In this document: piece by piece, positions 1 through 6,139 of the stretch
Layout: every line of letters begins with the position of its first letter
Numbering within the stretch: the stretch's first letter is position 1
From: an uncultured Collinsella sp.
GTDB lineage: Bacteria; Actinomycetota; Coriobacteriia; Coriobacteriales; Coriobacteriaceae
NCBI GenBank assembly: GCA_902490095.1
Contig: CABUCQ010000064.1
Coordinates: forward strand, 1-10,794
DNA: 10,794 nucleotides
Direction of reading: 5' to 3'
Notes under the pieces: generated by a model
Database searches by the model: none
What the model was told of the DNA's origin: nothing
The model's input: only the letters and a program-made list of their open reading frames with translations
Program-made: the position numbers and the translations under genes

Positions 1-71
1 GCTTTGGCTTTAGCCAGGATGCCGCGGACAAGATTATCGACCAGCTGCCGGAGCTGCTCACGCTTTCTTAG
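1..71 (+). CDS. C-terminal end of an upstream gene (product uncertain)
   Basis: An open frame enters the window from the left and stops at TAG 69-71. The visible 22 residues start FGFSQDAADK and end in a leucine-rich helix, DQLPELLTLS. The shape, a short FG-F strand followed by a helix with D-I-L residues near the terminus, is what class V aminotransferases such as NifS-type cysteine desulfurases often show at their C-terminus, but 22 residues are too few to assign a family. It is followed by 150 non-coding bases and a strong hairpin, so it probably belongs to a separate transcription unit from the sugar-amine genes. Confidence 0.5.
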   Translation, partial: FGFSQDAADKIIDQLPELLTLS

Positions 72-122
72 GAGCGCGGTAGTTGCGCGTTTTTCGGGTC
101 AGATGAGTAAATACCCGACATT

Positions 123-151
123 TTGGTGCGGCAGCAAGCATACTTTATGCT
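123..151 (+). promoter_or_regulatory. Candidate promoter of the GntR-family regulator
   Basis: TTGGTG (123-128) and TATGCT (146-151) are separated by exactly 17 bases and resemble a sigma-70/SigA-type -35 and -10. The -10 overlaps a small palindrome (AGCATA, CTT, TATGCT; 137-151). Transcription would begin near base 158, inside the left arm of the 155-191 inverted repeat. The element matches are moderate and this is an inference by eye. Confidence 0.3.
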
Positions 152-154
152 AAT

Positions 155-195
155 GCGGGCTTAAGGGCTTGTTGAATGCCCTTAAGCCCGCTTTT
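155..195 (+). terminator. Strong hairpin, probable terminator of the upstream gene
   Basis: A perfect 14-base inverted repeat (arms 155-168 and 178-191, left arm GCGGGCTTAAGGGC) closes a 9-base loop and is followed by TTTT at 192-195. This is the form of a rho-independent terminator for the gene ending at 71. Because the only plausible promoter for the regulator lies just before it, the same repeat may also act as a DNA operator or as a 5'-leader structure of the regulator mRNA. Confidence 0.6.
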
Positions 196-221
196 GACTT
201 AATTGGGCTGGGAGAGGGTAT

Positions 222-965
222 ATGCCACCGACTGAAGGACTAACTGACGGTAAAGCAGCGACACCGCTGTACCAACAGGTTATCGATATCATTAAAAACG
301 AAATCAATTCCGGTGCCTACAAGGCGGGCGCGCGGATACCCAACGAATTCGAATTGGCTGAGAACTATAAAGTTGGCCGCGTTACCGTGCGACGCGCTAT
401 TGAGGAGCTCGTCCAGCAGGGCTATCTAACGAAGCGGCAGGGGAAAGGCACGTTTGTCAATGCCCCCAAGCTTAAGCGCAAGATTCGCCAGAAGGATGAC
501 GTCCAGAGTTTTTCGGACGCATGCCGCGTTAACGGAATGGAGCCGGGGGCGTGCGTCATTTCGAGAAAGATACTGCCGGCAGATTCTACCGAAGCGCAGT
601 TCTTTGGTGTTCCCGTTGGAACTGATTTGATTTGCGTTGAGCGTGTACGTACTGCCGATGGAGTCCCCGTCATGCTCGAGAACAACATATACGTTTACGA
701 GGACAACGCCTATCTATCAACGGCACCTCTATCTAACCAATCCATTTTTGAGTTCGTGCGCAACCGAACGGGCCGCACGCCCGCGTTTACCGACCCGTGC
801 ACGCTCGAGATCGCGTGCGCGTCGCCCGAGGTCGCTCGGCTGTTGGCAGTTCCCGTTGGCGAACCCTTGTTTTATATGGAAGCCTTCTTTTTCGATGAGC
901 AGCGGCGGCCGTTTATCATCGGTCGTCAGCGGATCGTTGGGTCTCGCTACGTTTTTGACATCTAG
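222..965 (+). CDS. GntR-family (HutC/UTRA type) transcriptional regulator
   Basis: 247-residue DNA-binding repressor or activator, probably the local regulator of the sugar-amine genes. Residues 15-80 form the GntR winged helix: PLYQQV at the start, the recognition region from IPNEFELAENYKVGR through VTVRRAIEELV, and the wing RQGKGTFV at 72-79. Residues about 94-245 form a UTRA effector-binding domain, with the typical PVGEPLFYMEAFFFDE strand pair and the RQRIVGSRYVF ending. UTRA domains usually bind sugar phosphates or small metabolites. The start at 222 is supported by GGAGAG at 211-216, 5 bases upstream. E. coli FrlR, the regulator beside the fructoselysine operon, has the same domain order and nearly the same length, so this is a plausible counterpart. 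Orthology is inferred from context rather than proven. A hairpin follows the stop codon, so it may be transcribed separately from the operon. Confidence 0.93.
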   Translation: MPPTEGLTDGKAATPLYQQVIDIIKNEINSGAYKAGARIPNEFELAENYKVGRVTVRRAIEELVQQGYLTKRQGKGTFVNAPKLKRKIRQKDDVQSFSDACRVNGMEPGACVISRKILPADSTEAQFFGVPVGTDLICVERVRTADGVPVMLENNIYVYEDNAYLSTAPLSNQSIFEFVRNRTGRTPAFTDPCTLEIACASPEVARLLAVPVGEPLFYMEAFFFDEQRRPFIIGRQRIVGSRYVFDI

Positions 966-975
966 GACATTGCGA

Positions 976-1015
976 ATGGAAACGCCCGGTGGATCATCTC
1001 ACCGGGCGTTTCCAT
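976..1015 (+). terminator. Hairpin after the regulator gene, possible terminator
   Basis: A perfect 16-base inverted repeat (arms 976-991 and 1000-1015, core ACGCCCGGTG pairing with CACCGGGCGT) closes an 8-base loop 11 bases after the regulator's stop codon. The U-rich part (GTTTCC) lies within the right arm and no clean U-tract follows, so termination may be partial. It would separate the regulator from the transporter-led operon. Confidence 0.5.
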
Positions 1016-1075
1016 ACCGTTCACGGCGCGAACACAACCGTTCAACCGCGTTGCGGCAACCAGTTTGAAATTATC

Positions 1076-1104
1076 TTGATGAAGGGAAAAGCTGCTGGTA
1101 ATCT
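1076..1104 (+). promoter_or_regulatory. Candidate promoter of the transporter-led operon
   Basis: TTGATG (1076-1081) is followed after 17 bases by TAATCT (1099-1104), which has TGG directly in front and so could be an extended -10. Transcription would start near 1111, giving a leader of about 70 bases that contains the palindrome at 1119-1141. The -10 match is modest. Confidence 0.33.
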
Positions 1105-1118
1105 ATGGGACGTCATAG

Positions 1119-1141
1119 AACGTTTGCCTTATGCAAACGTT
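1119..1141. promoter_or_regulatory. Operator-like 9+5+9 palindrome upstream of the transporter
   Basis: AACGTTTGC (1119-1127) and GCAAACGTT (1133-1141) are perfect inverted copies around the 5-base spacer CTTAT. The repeat lies 42 bases before the transporter start and just downstream of the candidate -10, where a bound repressor would block transcription. Each arm also contains a GCAAACGTT core reminiscent of LacI/PurR-type half-sites, although no LacI-family gene is in view. The nearby GntR/UTRA protein is the obvious candidate binder. A leader-RNA hairpin is the alternative. Confidence 0.5.
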
Positions 1142-1173
1142 GAAGCGAGATGCGATGCAGTCTCGAGTTCTTT

Positions 1174-1179
1174 GGAGGT
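1174..1179 (+). promoter_or_regulatory. Ribosome binding site fixing the transporter start
   Basis: GGAGGT lies 4 bases before ATG 1184. The frame stays open upstream to 989, but the extension runs through the hairpin and the palindrome and has no Shine-Dalgarno sequence, so the start at 1184 is chosen. Confidence 0.75.
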
Positions 1180-1183
1180 ATCT

Positions 1184-2647
1184 ATGTCAGATACGAAGGC
1201 GAAGAAGACAAACAGACGTTTTAAGTTCAAATTACCGCATGTCTATACGATCATGTTCTTGCTGATCGTTGTCTTTGCGGTCCTGACTTGGATCGTTCCC
1301 TCTGGTCAGTATCAGCGCAAGACGATTTCGACAGCGGCGGGCGAGCGTGAAGTCGCCGTTGCTGGAACCTATGAACAGGTCGATAAGAACTACACCGATT
1401 CCGAGACCGGCGAGACCATCAATCTGGGCCAGGATATCTTCGCGGTTCTGCAAGCGCCCACCAAGGGTATCCAAGAGGCTGCCGACGTCGTTGCGTTCGT
1501 CTTATTGATTGGCGGATCGTTCGCGATCATCACCAAGACCAACGCTTTGAATGCCGGCATGAGCCGTGTGATTAAAAAGCTCAAGAACAAGGACATCCTC
1601 ATCATTCCCATCACGATGACGTTGCTGTCCATTTGCGGCACTACGTTTGGTATGTCTGAGGAAGCCCTGCCGTTCTATGCCATCTTCATTCCCATCATGA
1701 TGGGTATCGGTTATGACTCGATGACGGCATTCATCATCTGCTTCCTTGGTCCTAACTTGGGATATTGTGCTTCGACCATCGACCCGTTTAATGTTTTGAT
1801 CGCCCAAGGCATCATTGGCATCGAAGGTAATCCGCAACTGTGGCTGCGCGCCGTTTCTTGGGTCATCTTCACTGCCGTCGGTATCGCATGGGCCATGCGC
1901 TACGCCATGCGCGTCAAGAAAAACCCCGAGTCGTCCATTGTGTACGAGGACGATAAGCTCAAGCGTATTGAGTTTTCCGTGACCGATGCCTCCATCGAGG
2001 AAGAGTTCACTATCCGTCAGAAGCTCGTGCTTATCGATTTTGCTTGCGGTATGGGCATTATCGTCTGGGGTCTTGTTACCCAGGGCTGGTACATGAATGA
2101 GATTTCCGCCGTGTTCCTTGGCATGGGCTTGCTTGCCGGTATCCTGGGCGGCCTTGACCAGCAGACGATCGCAGAGGAGTTCGTTAAGGGTCTCGCCGAC
2201 TTTGCGTACGCTGCCATCGTTATCGGTATCGCTCGCGGTATTCTGGTCATCGCCGAGGGCGGCATGATCATCGACACCATCCTCCAGGCGCTCGCTACCG
2301 CGCTTGCCGGTGCACCCGCCGCCGTCTACACCACGTTTATGTATATCGTCCTTGGCCTGCTCTCTTTGCTGGTTCCCTCGAGTTCTGGCCTGGCGGCGCT
2401 CACCATGCCCGTTATGGGCCCCCTGACCGAGCTCATGGGCCTCAATCCCGAGGCGGCCGTCACCGCGCTCCAGTTTGCCAACCAGACCATCAACACCATC
2501 AGCCCCGTGGCGGGCATGACGGTCGCCGGCCTTGCCGTGGCTAGGATTTCGTTTGGCCAATGGTGGAAGACCATTTGGAAGTTCTTCATTTTCATGGTCG
2601 TCTTTGGCCTGATCGTAACGGCAATCTCTGGCATGCTTCCGGTGTAG
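1184..2647 (+). CDS. YfcC/DcuC-superfamily membrane transporter, probable uptake permease of the locus
   Basis: 487-residue integral membrane carrier. A short basic N-terminus (MSDTKAKKTNRRFKFK) leads into the signature LPHVYTIMFLLIVVFAVL-TWIVPSGQY, which is characteristic of the YfcC family of the DcuC/ion-transporter superfamily. By eye there are about ten or more hydrophobic segments, among them 18-39, 102-118, 138-152, 164-178, 221-240, 280-298, 307-325, 339-357, 391-408 and 470-486. Conserved-looking polar motifs in membrane re-entrant positions are STIDPFN (197-203), PSSSG (408-412) and NTISPVAGM (447-455). Family members are annotated as dicarboxylate, basic amino acid or unknown carriers. 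E. coli frl uses a different (APC-type) permease. Here its first place in the operon suggests that it imports the sugar-amine or amino-acid substrate; that is inference. Confidence 0.88.
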   Translation: MSDTKAKKTNRRFKFKLPHVYTIMFLLIVVFAVLTWIVPSGQYQRKTISTAAGEREVAVAGTYEQVDKNYTDSETGETINLGQDIFAVLQAPTKGIQEAADVVAFVLLIGGSFAIITKTNALNAGMSRVIKKLKNKDILIIPITMTLLSICGTTFGMSEEALPFYAIFIPIMMGIGYDSMTAFIICFLGPNLGYCASTIDPFNVLIAQGIIGIEGNPQLWLRAVSWVIFTAVGIAWAMRYAMRVKKNPESSIVYEDDKLKRIEFSVTDASIEEEFTIRQKLVLIDFACGMGIIVWGLVTQGWYMNEISAVFLGMGLLAGILGGLDQQTIAEEFVKGLADFAYAAIVIGIARGILVIAEGGMIIDTILQALATALAGAPAAVYTTFMYIVLGLLSLLVPSSSGLAALTMPVMGPLTELMGLNPEAAVTALQFANQTINTISPVAGMTVAGLAVARISFGQWWKTIWKFFIFMVVFGLIVTAISGMLPV

Positions 2648-2656
2648 GTGGTTGTG

Positions 2657-4240
2657 ATGTCTGATCGTTTGACGGTCCTGACGTCTAAGAGCGTCTTTAC
2701 CGGTACGGGGGACCTGCCGTTTGAAGGTTTCGTAGCGGTCCGTGGCAATCGAATTGAGGCTGTTGGCACCAAGTGTGAGGTAGCTTCGTATTTGACCCAG
2801 GCGGACGAGGTAGTTGACCTGGGCGACCGCACCGTCATGCCTGGCCTGATCGACGTGCATACCTTCTATACAGGCTGGGCGCTGCGGACATTGGGGTCTG
2901 ATCTGTCCGGCATCGCCGATGCCAAAGAGGCCGTGTCGCTCTTGCGTGCATGGAAAGAAGATCATCCGGATTGCGCGGCGGCTTTTGGCCACAACCTACC
3001 CGAAACGTTGGCATCGGATGCCGAGAACGCAAATACAGCAGCTGTGTTTGACGATTGTTTTGGCGATATCCCCGTCGTATGCTTTACATCGGGTGCGGAG
3101 ACCTGCGTTCTCAATGCTGCCGCTAGTGCGCGATACGGCTTTACACCCCAGGCGTGCTATGCCGAGAAAATCTGGCGCATGATGAGCGATTTCCTCGCGC
3201 TGCCCGAGGTGCGTGCCGGGTATTCGGACTACATGAACATGCTTAACGAGCGCGGCGTTACCGCCATCAAGGAGATGGCGTTTGATGACTATTACGGCTT
3301 TGCCGACGAAATGGCTCGCCGTGAGGAATCTGGTGAGCTGACGGTTCGCGTCTCTATGATGTCGCAGCCGGTGGGTGCCGGTGCAAATCTGGCATATGCC
3401 CGCGAGGCGCGAGAGCGCTTCCGGGGACCGTTCGTTCGTTTTTCTGGCTTCAACCGTATGACCGATCGCGGCGTATGGGCGGGGCTTGCCGAGATGATAG
3501 ACCCCTATGAGGACTCGGCCGATGCGGGCGCTGCCGGCAAGACGGTCGTCGAGGAGCCAGAGTGGGATCTGATTGAGAACGAGCTGCGTGCAATTGATGC
3601 TGACGGCTTCCGATATTCCTTGCATTGCCAGGGCGATGGCGCCGTTCGTCGCACCGTGGCGCTCTATGCCTCGCTGCCTCGAGACGAGCATGGACGGATG
3701 CTTCGTCGCCATGCGATTACCGATCTCGAGAACTCTGACCCGACCGATCTTGTCGAGTTTGGCAAGTTGGGCGGAATTTGCGAGGTCTATCCGCAGATTC
3801 TGACGCTGGACCGGCGCGAGGATTGCCTGTCGATGATGTGTCGACAAATTGGCGAGACGCGACTTTTGCACAGCTGGAATCGCCGCGGCATGGAAGATTC
3901 CGGATGCACGGTGTGCTGTGGCACGGATTTACCGCTGCTGATTCCGAGCCTGGGCGAGTCAATCTACAGCGCGTGCGGCGGATTCTTCGCCGACGGACTG
4001 CCCGTGAATGAGGCCAACGCGCTGACGCTTGTCGAGCTCTTGCGCGCTTGGACTGCCGGGGGCGCGTACGATCTGATGCGCGAAGACGAGCTGGGTACGC
4101 TTGAGGTTGGCAAGATTGCCGATATCTGCGTGCTCGATCGGGATGTGTTTGACCTCGATTATCGCGACGCACGCGATCTTGCGGTTGATATGACGATGTC
4201 GGACGGACAAATCGTGTTCGATCGAAATAAGGAGGCATAA
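2657..4240 (+). CDS. YtcJ-type amidohydrolase (COG1574-like) with HxF instead of HxH
   Basis: 527-residue cytoplasmic amidohydrolase-superfamily protein. It has the small beta-sandwich at both ends (residues 1-60, and about 470-527 including GTLEVGKIADICVLD) around a TIM barrel. YtcJ-like landmarks are PGLIDVHTF (62-70), SLHCQGDGAV (321-330, His323), RRHAITDLE (350-358, His352) and CGTDLPLLIPSLGESI (421-436, Asp424). Family members hydrolyse C-N bonds in formamides and related amides. The usual first metal motif HxH reads His68-Thr-Phe70, so one ligand is absent. Lys205 in GVTAIKEM could be a metal-bridging lysine, but this is uncertain. The start at 2657 is chosen for AGGTGG at 2646-2651; GTG 2654 or 2648 are less likely. 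It begins 9 bases after the transporter and ends 1 base before the epimerase, so it is clearly in the operon. A role in releasing an amine or trimming an acylated substrate would fit but is unproven. Confidence 0.88.
   Translation: MSDRLTVLTSKSVFTGTGDLPFEGFVAVRGNRIEAVGTKCEVASYLTQADEVVDLGDRTVMPGLIDVHTFYTGWALRTLGSDLSGIADAKEAVSLLRAWKEDHPDCAAAFGHNLPETLASDAENANTAAVFDDCFGDIPVVCFTSGAETCVLNAAASARYGFTPQACYAEKIWRMMSDFLALPEVRAGYSDYMNMLNERGVTAIKEMAFDDYYGFADEMARREESGELTVRVSMMSQPVGAGANLAYAREARERFRGPFVRFSGFNRMTDRGVWAGLAEMIDPYEDSADAGAAGKTVVEEPEWDLIENELRAIDADGFRYSLHCQGDGAVRRTVALYASLPRDEHGRMLRRHAITDLENSDPTDLVEFGKLGGICEVYPQILTLDRREDCLSMMCRQIGETRLLHSWNRRGMEDSGCTVCCGTDLPLLIPSLGESIYSACGGFFADGLPVNEANALTLVELLRAWTAGGAYDLMREDELGTLEVGKIADICVLDRDVFDLDYRDARDLAVDMTMSDGQIVFDRNKEA
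4229..4235 (+). promoter_or_regulatory. Strong ribosome binding site of the epimerase gene, inside the preceding gene
   Basis: AAGGAGG lies within the last codons of the amidohydrolase gene, 6 bases before ATG 4242. The arrangement suggests coupled translation of the two proteins. Confidence 0.75.
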
Positions 4241-4241
4241 G

Positions 4242-5093
4242 ATGTCTGAATCCAAACCGACGCTGCACCGCGAGCAGATTGCGGGCATGAATATCCACTA
4301 CATCATGTGGTCGCTCGATTACTTCCTTGATGTGCAGCAGCGTTTGGGCTTTGAGTCCATTGAGCTGTGGTGTGCGGAGCCGCATGTGACGCTCGACCAC
4401 ACGGGCTACTTTGAGGCTGAGGTCCTGGCGAAAAAGGCTGCAGACCGTGGGCTTAGGTATCGTACTCTGTGCCCCGAGAATGTTGTCTATCCTTGGCAGT
4501 ACTGCGCACGCAAACCGCTGCATGAACAGCGCAGCCTGGCGTACTTTAAGCACGGCATTGAGCTTGCCGAGGTACTTGGGTGCGACCGTATGTCCGTCAA
4601 CTCGGGCTGGGGCGACTGGGACGAGGACCGCGAGGAAGCCTGGAAGCGCAGCCGCGAGCACTTGTCCATTCTGGCGGAGTATGCCGGCGAGCACGGTCTG
4701 GTGCTTACGATGGAAAGCCTGCGTCCCGAGGAGAGCAACCTTGTGACGACGGTTTCCGATGCGAAGCGCATGATTGAGGAGGTCGCGAGCCCGTACTTAC
4801 AGCCCATGGTTGATACAACCGCGATGGGCGTTGCAGGCGAGACGCTCGAGGACTGGTTTGCCGCCTTTGGTGATGGGGCAATTCACGAGATGCACTTTAT
4901 CGACGGCGACCCGTATGGCCATCTGGTGTGGGGCGATGGCAAACACGATATGGACGCCTTCGTCGCCACACTCAACGCCCATGGTTTCGACGGCATGCTG
5001 GGCCAGGAAATCACGGATGGTCGTTACTACGATGACCCGGCGGCGGCAGATGCCAAGAACATGGCCGCATTCGAGAAATATCTGATTGACTAA
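4242..5093 (+). CDS. frlC: FrlC-like sugar-amine 3-epimerase (xylose isomerase-like TIM barrel)
   Basis: 283-residue cytoplasmic enzyme of the AP-endonuclease-2 / xylose isomerase-like barrel. FrlC of E. coli interconverts psicoselysine and fructoselysine, which feeds the unusual epimer into the kinase step. Resemblance to FrlC recalled by eye includes GFESIELWCAEPH (36-48), TLCPEN (75-80), ESLRPEESNLVTT (158-170), MVDTTA (189-194) and the HFIDGD...H...GDGK segment (218-234). The metal site expected for ketose 3-epimerases is intact, with ligands Glu158, Asp191, His218 and Glu256; their spacing (33, 27 and 38) matches that enzyme class well. The length is close to that of E. coli FrlC. It lies 1 base after the amidohydrolase and 63 bases before the SIS deglycase. 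The family call is secure. The exact substrate is inferred from the neighbouring deglycase and kinases. Confidence 0.87.
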   Translation: MSESKPTLHREQIAGMNIHYIMWSLDYFLDVQQRLGFESIELWCAEPHVTLDHTGYFEAEVLAKKAADRGLRYRTLCPENVVYPWQYCARKPLHEQRSLAYFKHGIELAEVLGCDRMSVNSGWGDWDEDREEAWKRSREHLSILAEYAGEHGLVLTMESLRPEESNLVTTVSDAKRMIEEVASPYLQPMVDTTAMGVAGETLEDWFAAFGDGAIHEMHFIDGDPYGHLVWGDGKHDMDAFVATLNAHGFDGMLGQEITDGRYYDDPAAADAKNMAAFEKYLID

Positions 5094-5142
5094 AACAACT
5101 ATCGGCCATGCAACCAACGTCATTGATTGCGGGCCAAAATAA

Positions 5143-5149
5143 GAAAGGA
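5143..5149 (+). promoter_or_regulatory. Ribosome binding site fixing the deglycase start
   Basis: GAAAGGA lies 7 bases before ATG 5157. An in-frame TTG at 5127 would add ten residues without a comparable site, so 5157 is preferred. The rest of the 5094-5156 gap shows no convincing hairpin or promoter. Confidence 0.65.
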
Positions 5150-5156
5150 ACTGGAT

Positions 5157-6125
5157 ATGAACGCACACGATCTGATCAAAGAGGCAATTGCCGAGAAGGG
5201 CAAGTTCGACAGCGTCTACTGGATTGCTTGCGGTGGCTCCATGATCGATTTGATTCCGGCCCATGAGCTTCTGCAGCGCGAGGCAACCACCTTAACTTCG
5301 TATATCTATACGGCTCGCGAGTTCGATATCATGCGTCCGCGTCGTCTGGGCGAGAAGTCCCTGGTCATTGCTTGCAGCCACAGTGGCAACACCCCCGAGG
5401 TCGTCGAGGGCTGCGAGATTGCCCTTGCTGCCGGCGCTACGGTGATCGCCCAGACCGACAACGCTGGATCCAAGATCGACACCGGCAAATGGGCCACATG
5501 GGTCTATCCGTGGGGCGAGGGCGTGCCGCAGGCCGAGGTCCCCGCTGGCATTTCGCTGTCGCTTGCGGCAGAGCTGCTCGATCAGCAGGAGGGCTACGCC
5601 GATCTTGCCGATATGTATGCCGGTATCGCCGAGATGGATAAGATCCTTCCCCCGGCACGCGAGAAGGTAAATGCCGAGCTGGGCGATCGTTTTGCCAAGC
5701 TTTGCCAGGAGCACGAGTTCTTCTACATTCTGGGCAGCGGTCCCAACTTTAGCCAGACCTACGGTTTCGCTATCTGCTCTCTTATGGAGATGCAGTGGCA
5801 GCACTGCAGCTACATCCACTCTGCCGAGTACTTCCACGGCCCCTTCGAGGCTACTCAGGATGGCGTTTTTTACTTCCTGCAGATGGGCTCCAGCGAGTGC
5901 CGTGCTATGGACGAGCGCGCCCTGGCGTTCCTTAAGACGCATACCGATACGCTGATGGTGCTCGATGCCAAGGAATACGGTATGGAAGCCGTGCCGGCGA
6001 GCGTCCGTGCCTATCTGGACCCGGTGCTGTTCTACGCCATGAACTGCGAGCTGCGTGCTGCACGCGGCAAGGTGTTTGATCACGATCCCGATTTCCGTCG
6101 CTATATGGGTGTTGTCGAGTACTAG
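5157..6125 (+). CDS. frlB: FrlB-like SIS-domain fructosamine-6-phosphate deglycase
   Basis: 322-residue cytoplasmic sugar-phosphate enzyme with two SIS domains. The expected reaction, by analogy with FrlB, is fructoselysine 6-phosphate (or a related Amadori phosphate) plus water to glucose 6-phosphate plus the free amine. Domain 1 (about 15-140) carries YWIACGGS (21-28) and the phosphate-binding ACSHSGNTPEV (72-82). Domain 2 (about 170-300) carries ILGSGPN (191-197) and SAEYFHGPFE (222-231), where Glu224 is a candidate catalytic base. The C-terminus DHDPDFRRYMGVVEY closely follows that of E. coli FrlB, which ends DHNPDERRYYGGLVEY; this is the most specific evidence. It is about 20 residues shorter than E. 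coli FrlB, at the N-terminus. GlmS-like isomerases, which also have paired SIS domains, are excluded by the absence of a glutaminase domain and by the FrlB-like tail. The 14-base gap to the following kinase supports co-transcription. Confidence 0.88.
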   Translation: MNAHDLIKEAIAEKGKFDSVYWIACGGSMIDLIPAHELLQREATTLTSYIYTAREFDIMRPRRLGEKSLVIACSHSGNTPEVVEGCEIALAAGATVIAQTDNAGSKIDTGKWATWVYPWGEGVPQAEVPAGISLSLAAELLDQQEGYADLADMYAGIAEMDKILPPAREKVNAELGDRFAKLCQEHEFFYILGSGPNFSQTYGFAICSLMEMQWQHCSYIHSAEYFHGPFEATQDGVFYFLQMGSSECRAMDERALAFLKTHTDTLMVLDAKEYGMEAVPASVRAYLDPVLFYAMNCELRAARGKVFDHDPDFRRYMGVVEY

Positions 6126-6139
6126 AAGGGGCAAAGGCC

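Noticed and set aside
637..1068. Plus-strand open frame overlapping the end of the regulator in another frame
   Set aside because: Arg/Ser/Pro-rich translation with no family resemblance; it runs through the hairpin and is a shadow of the GntR/UTRA gene.
989..1183. N-terminal extension of 65 codons to the transporter
   Set aside because: The stretch contains one arm of a hairpin, a candidate promoter and the palindrome, has no Shine-Dalgarno sequence, and YfcC proteins begin just before the LPHVYTIMF segment.
1502..2992. Long open frame of 496 codons on the minus strand across the transporter and amidohydrolase genes
   Set aside because: It lies opposite two clearly conserved proteins, and its translation is low-complexity, rich in His/Asp/Arg/Gly and without a recognisable fold; high GC at third positions creates such shadows.
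3717..4694. Minus-strand open frame of 325 codons opposite the amidohydrolase and epimerase
   Set aside because: Arg-rich, featureless translation opposite two well-supported coding regions.
5094..5156. Possible promoter or attenuator in the 63-base gap before the SIS deglycase
   Set aside because: No convincing -35/-10 pair or stable hairpin could be seen; only the ribosome binding site stands out.
5157..6125. Glucosamine-6-phosphate synthase or deaminase as the identity of the SIS protein
   Set aside because: There is no glutaminase domain, and the terminal DHDPDFRRYMGVVEY follows the FrlB pattern in place of the GlmS isomerase ending.
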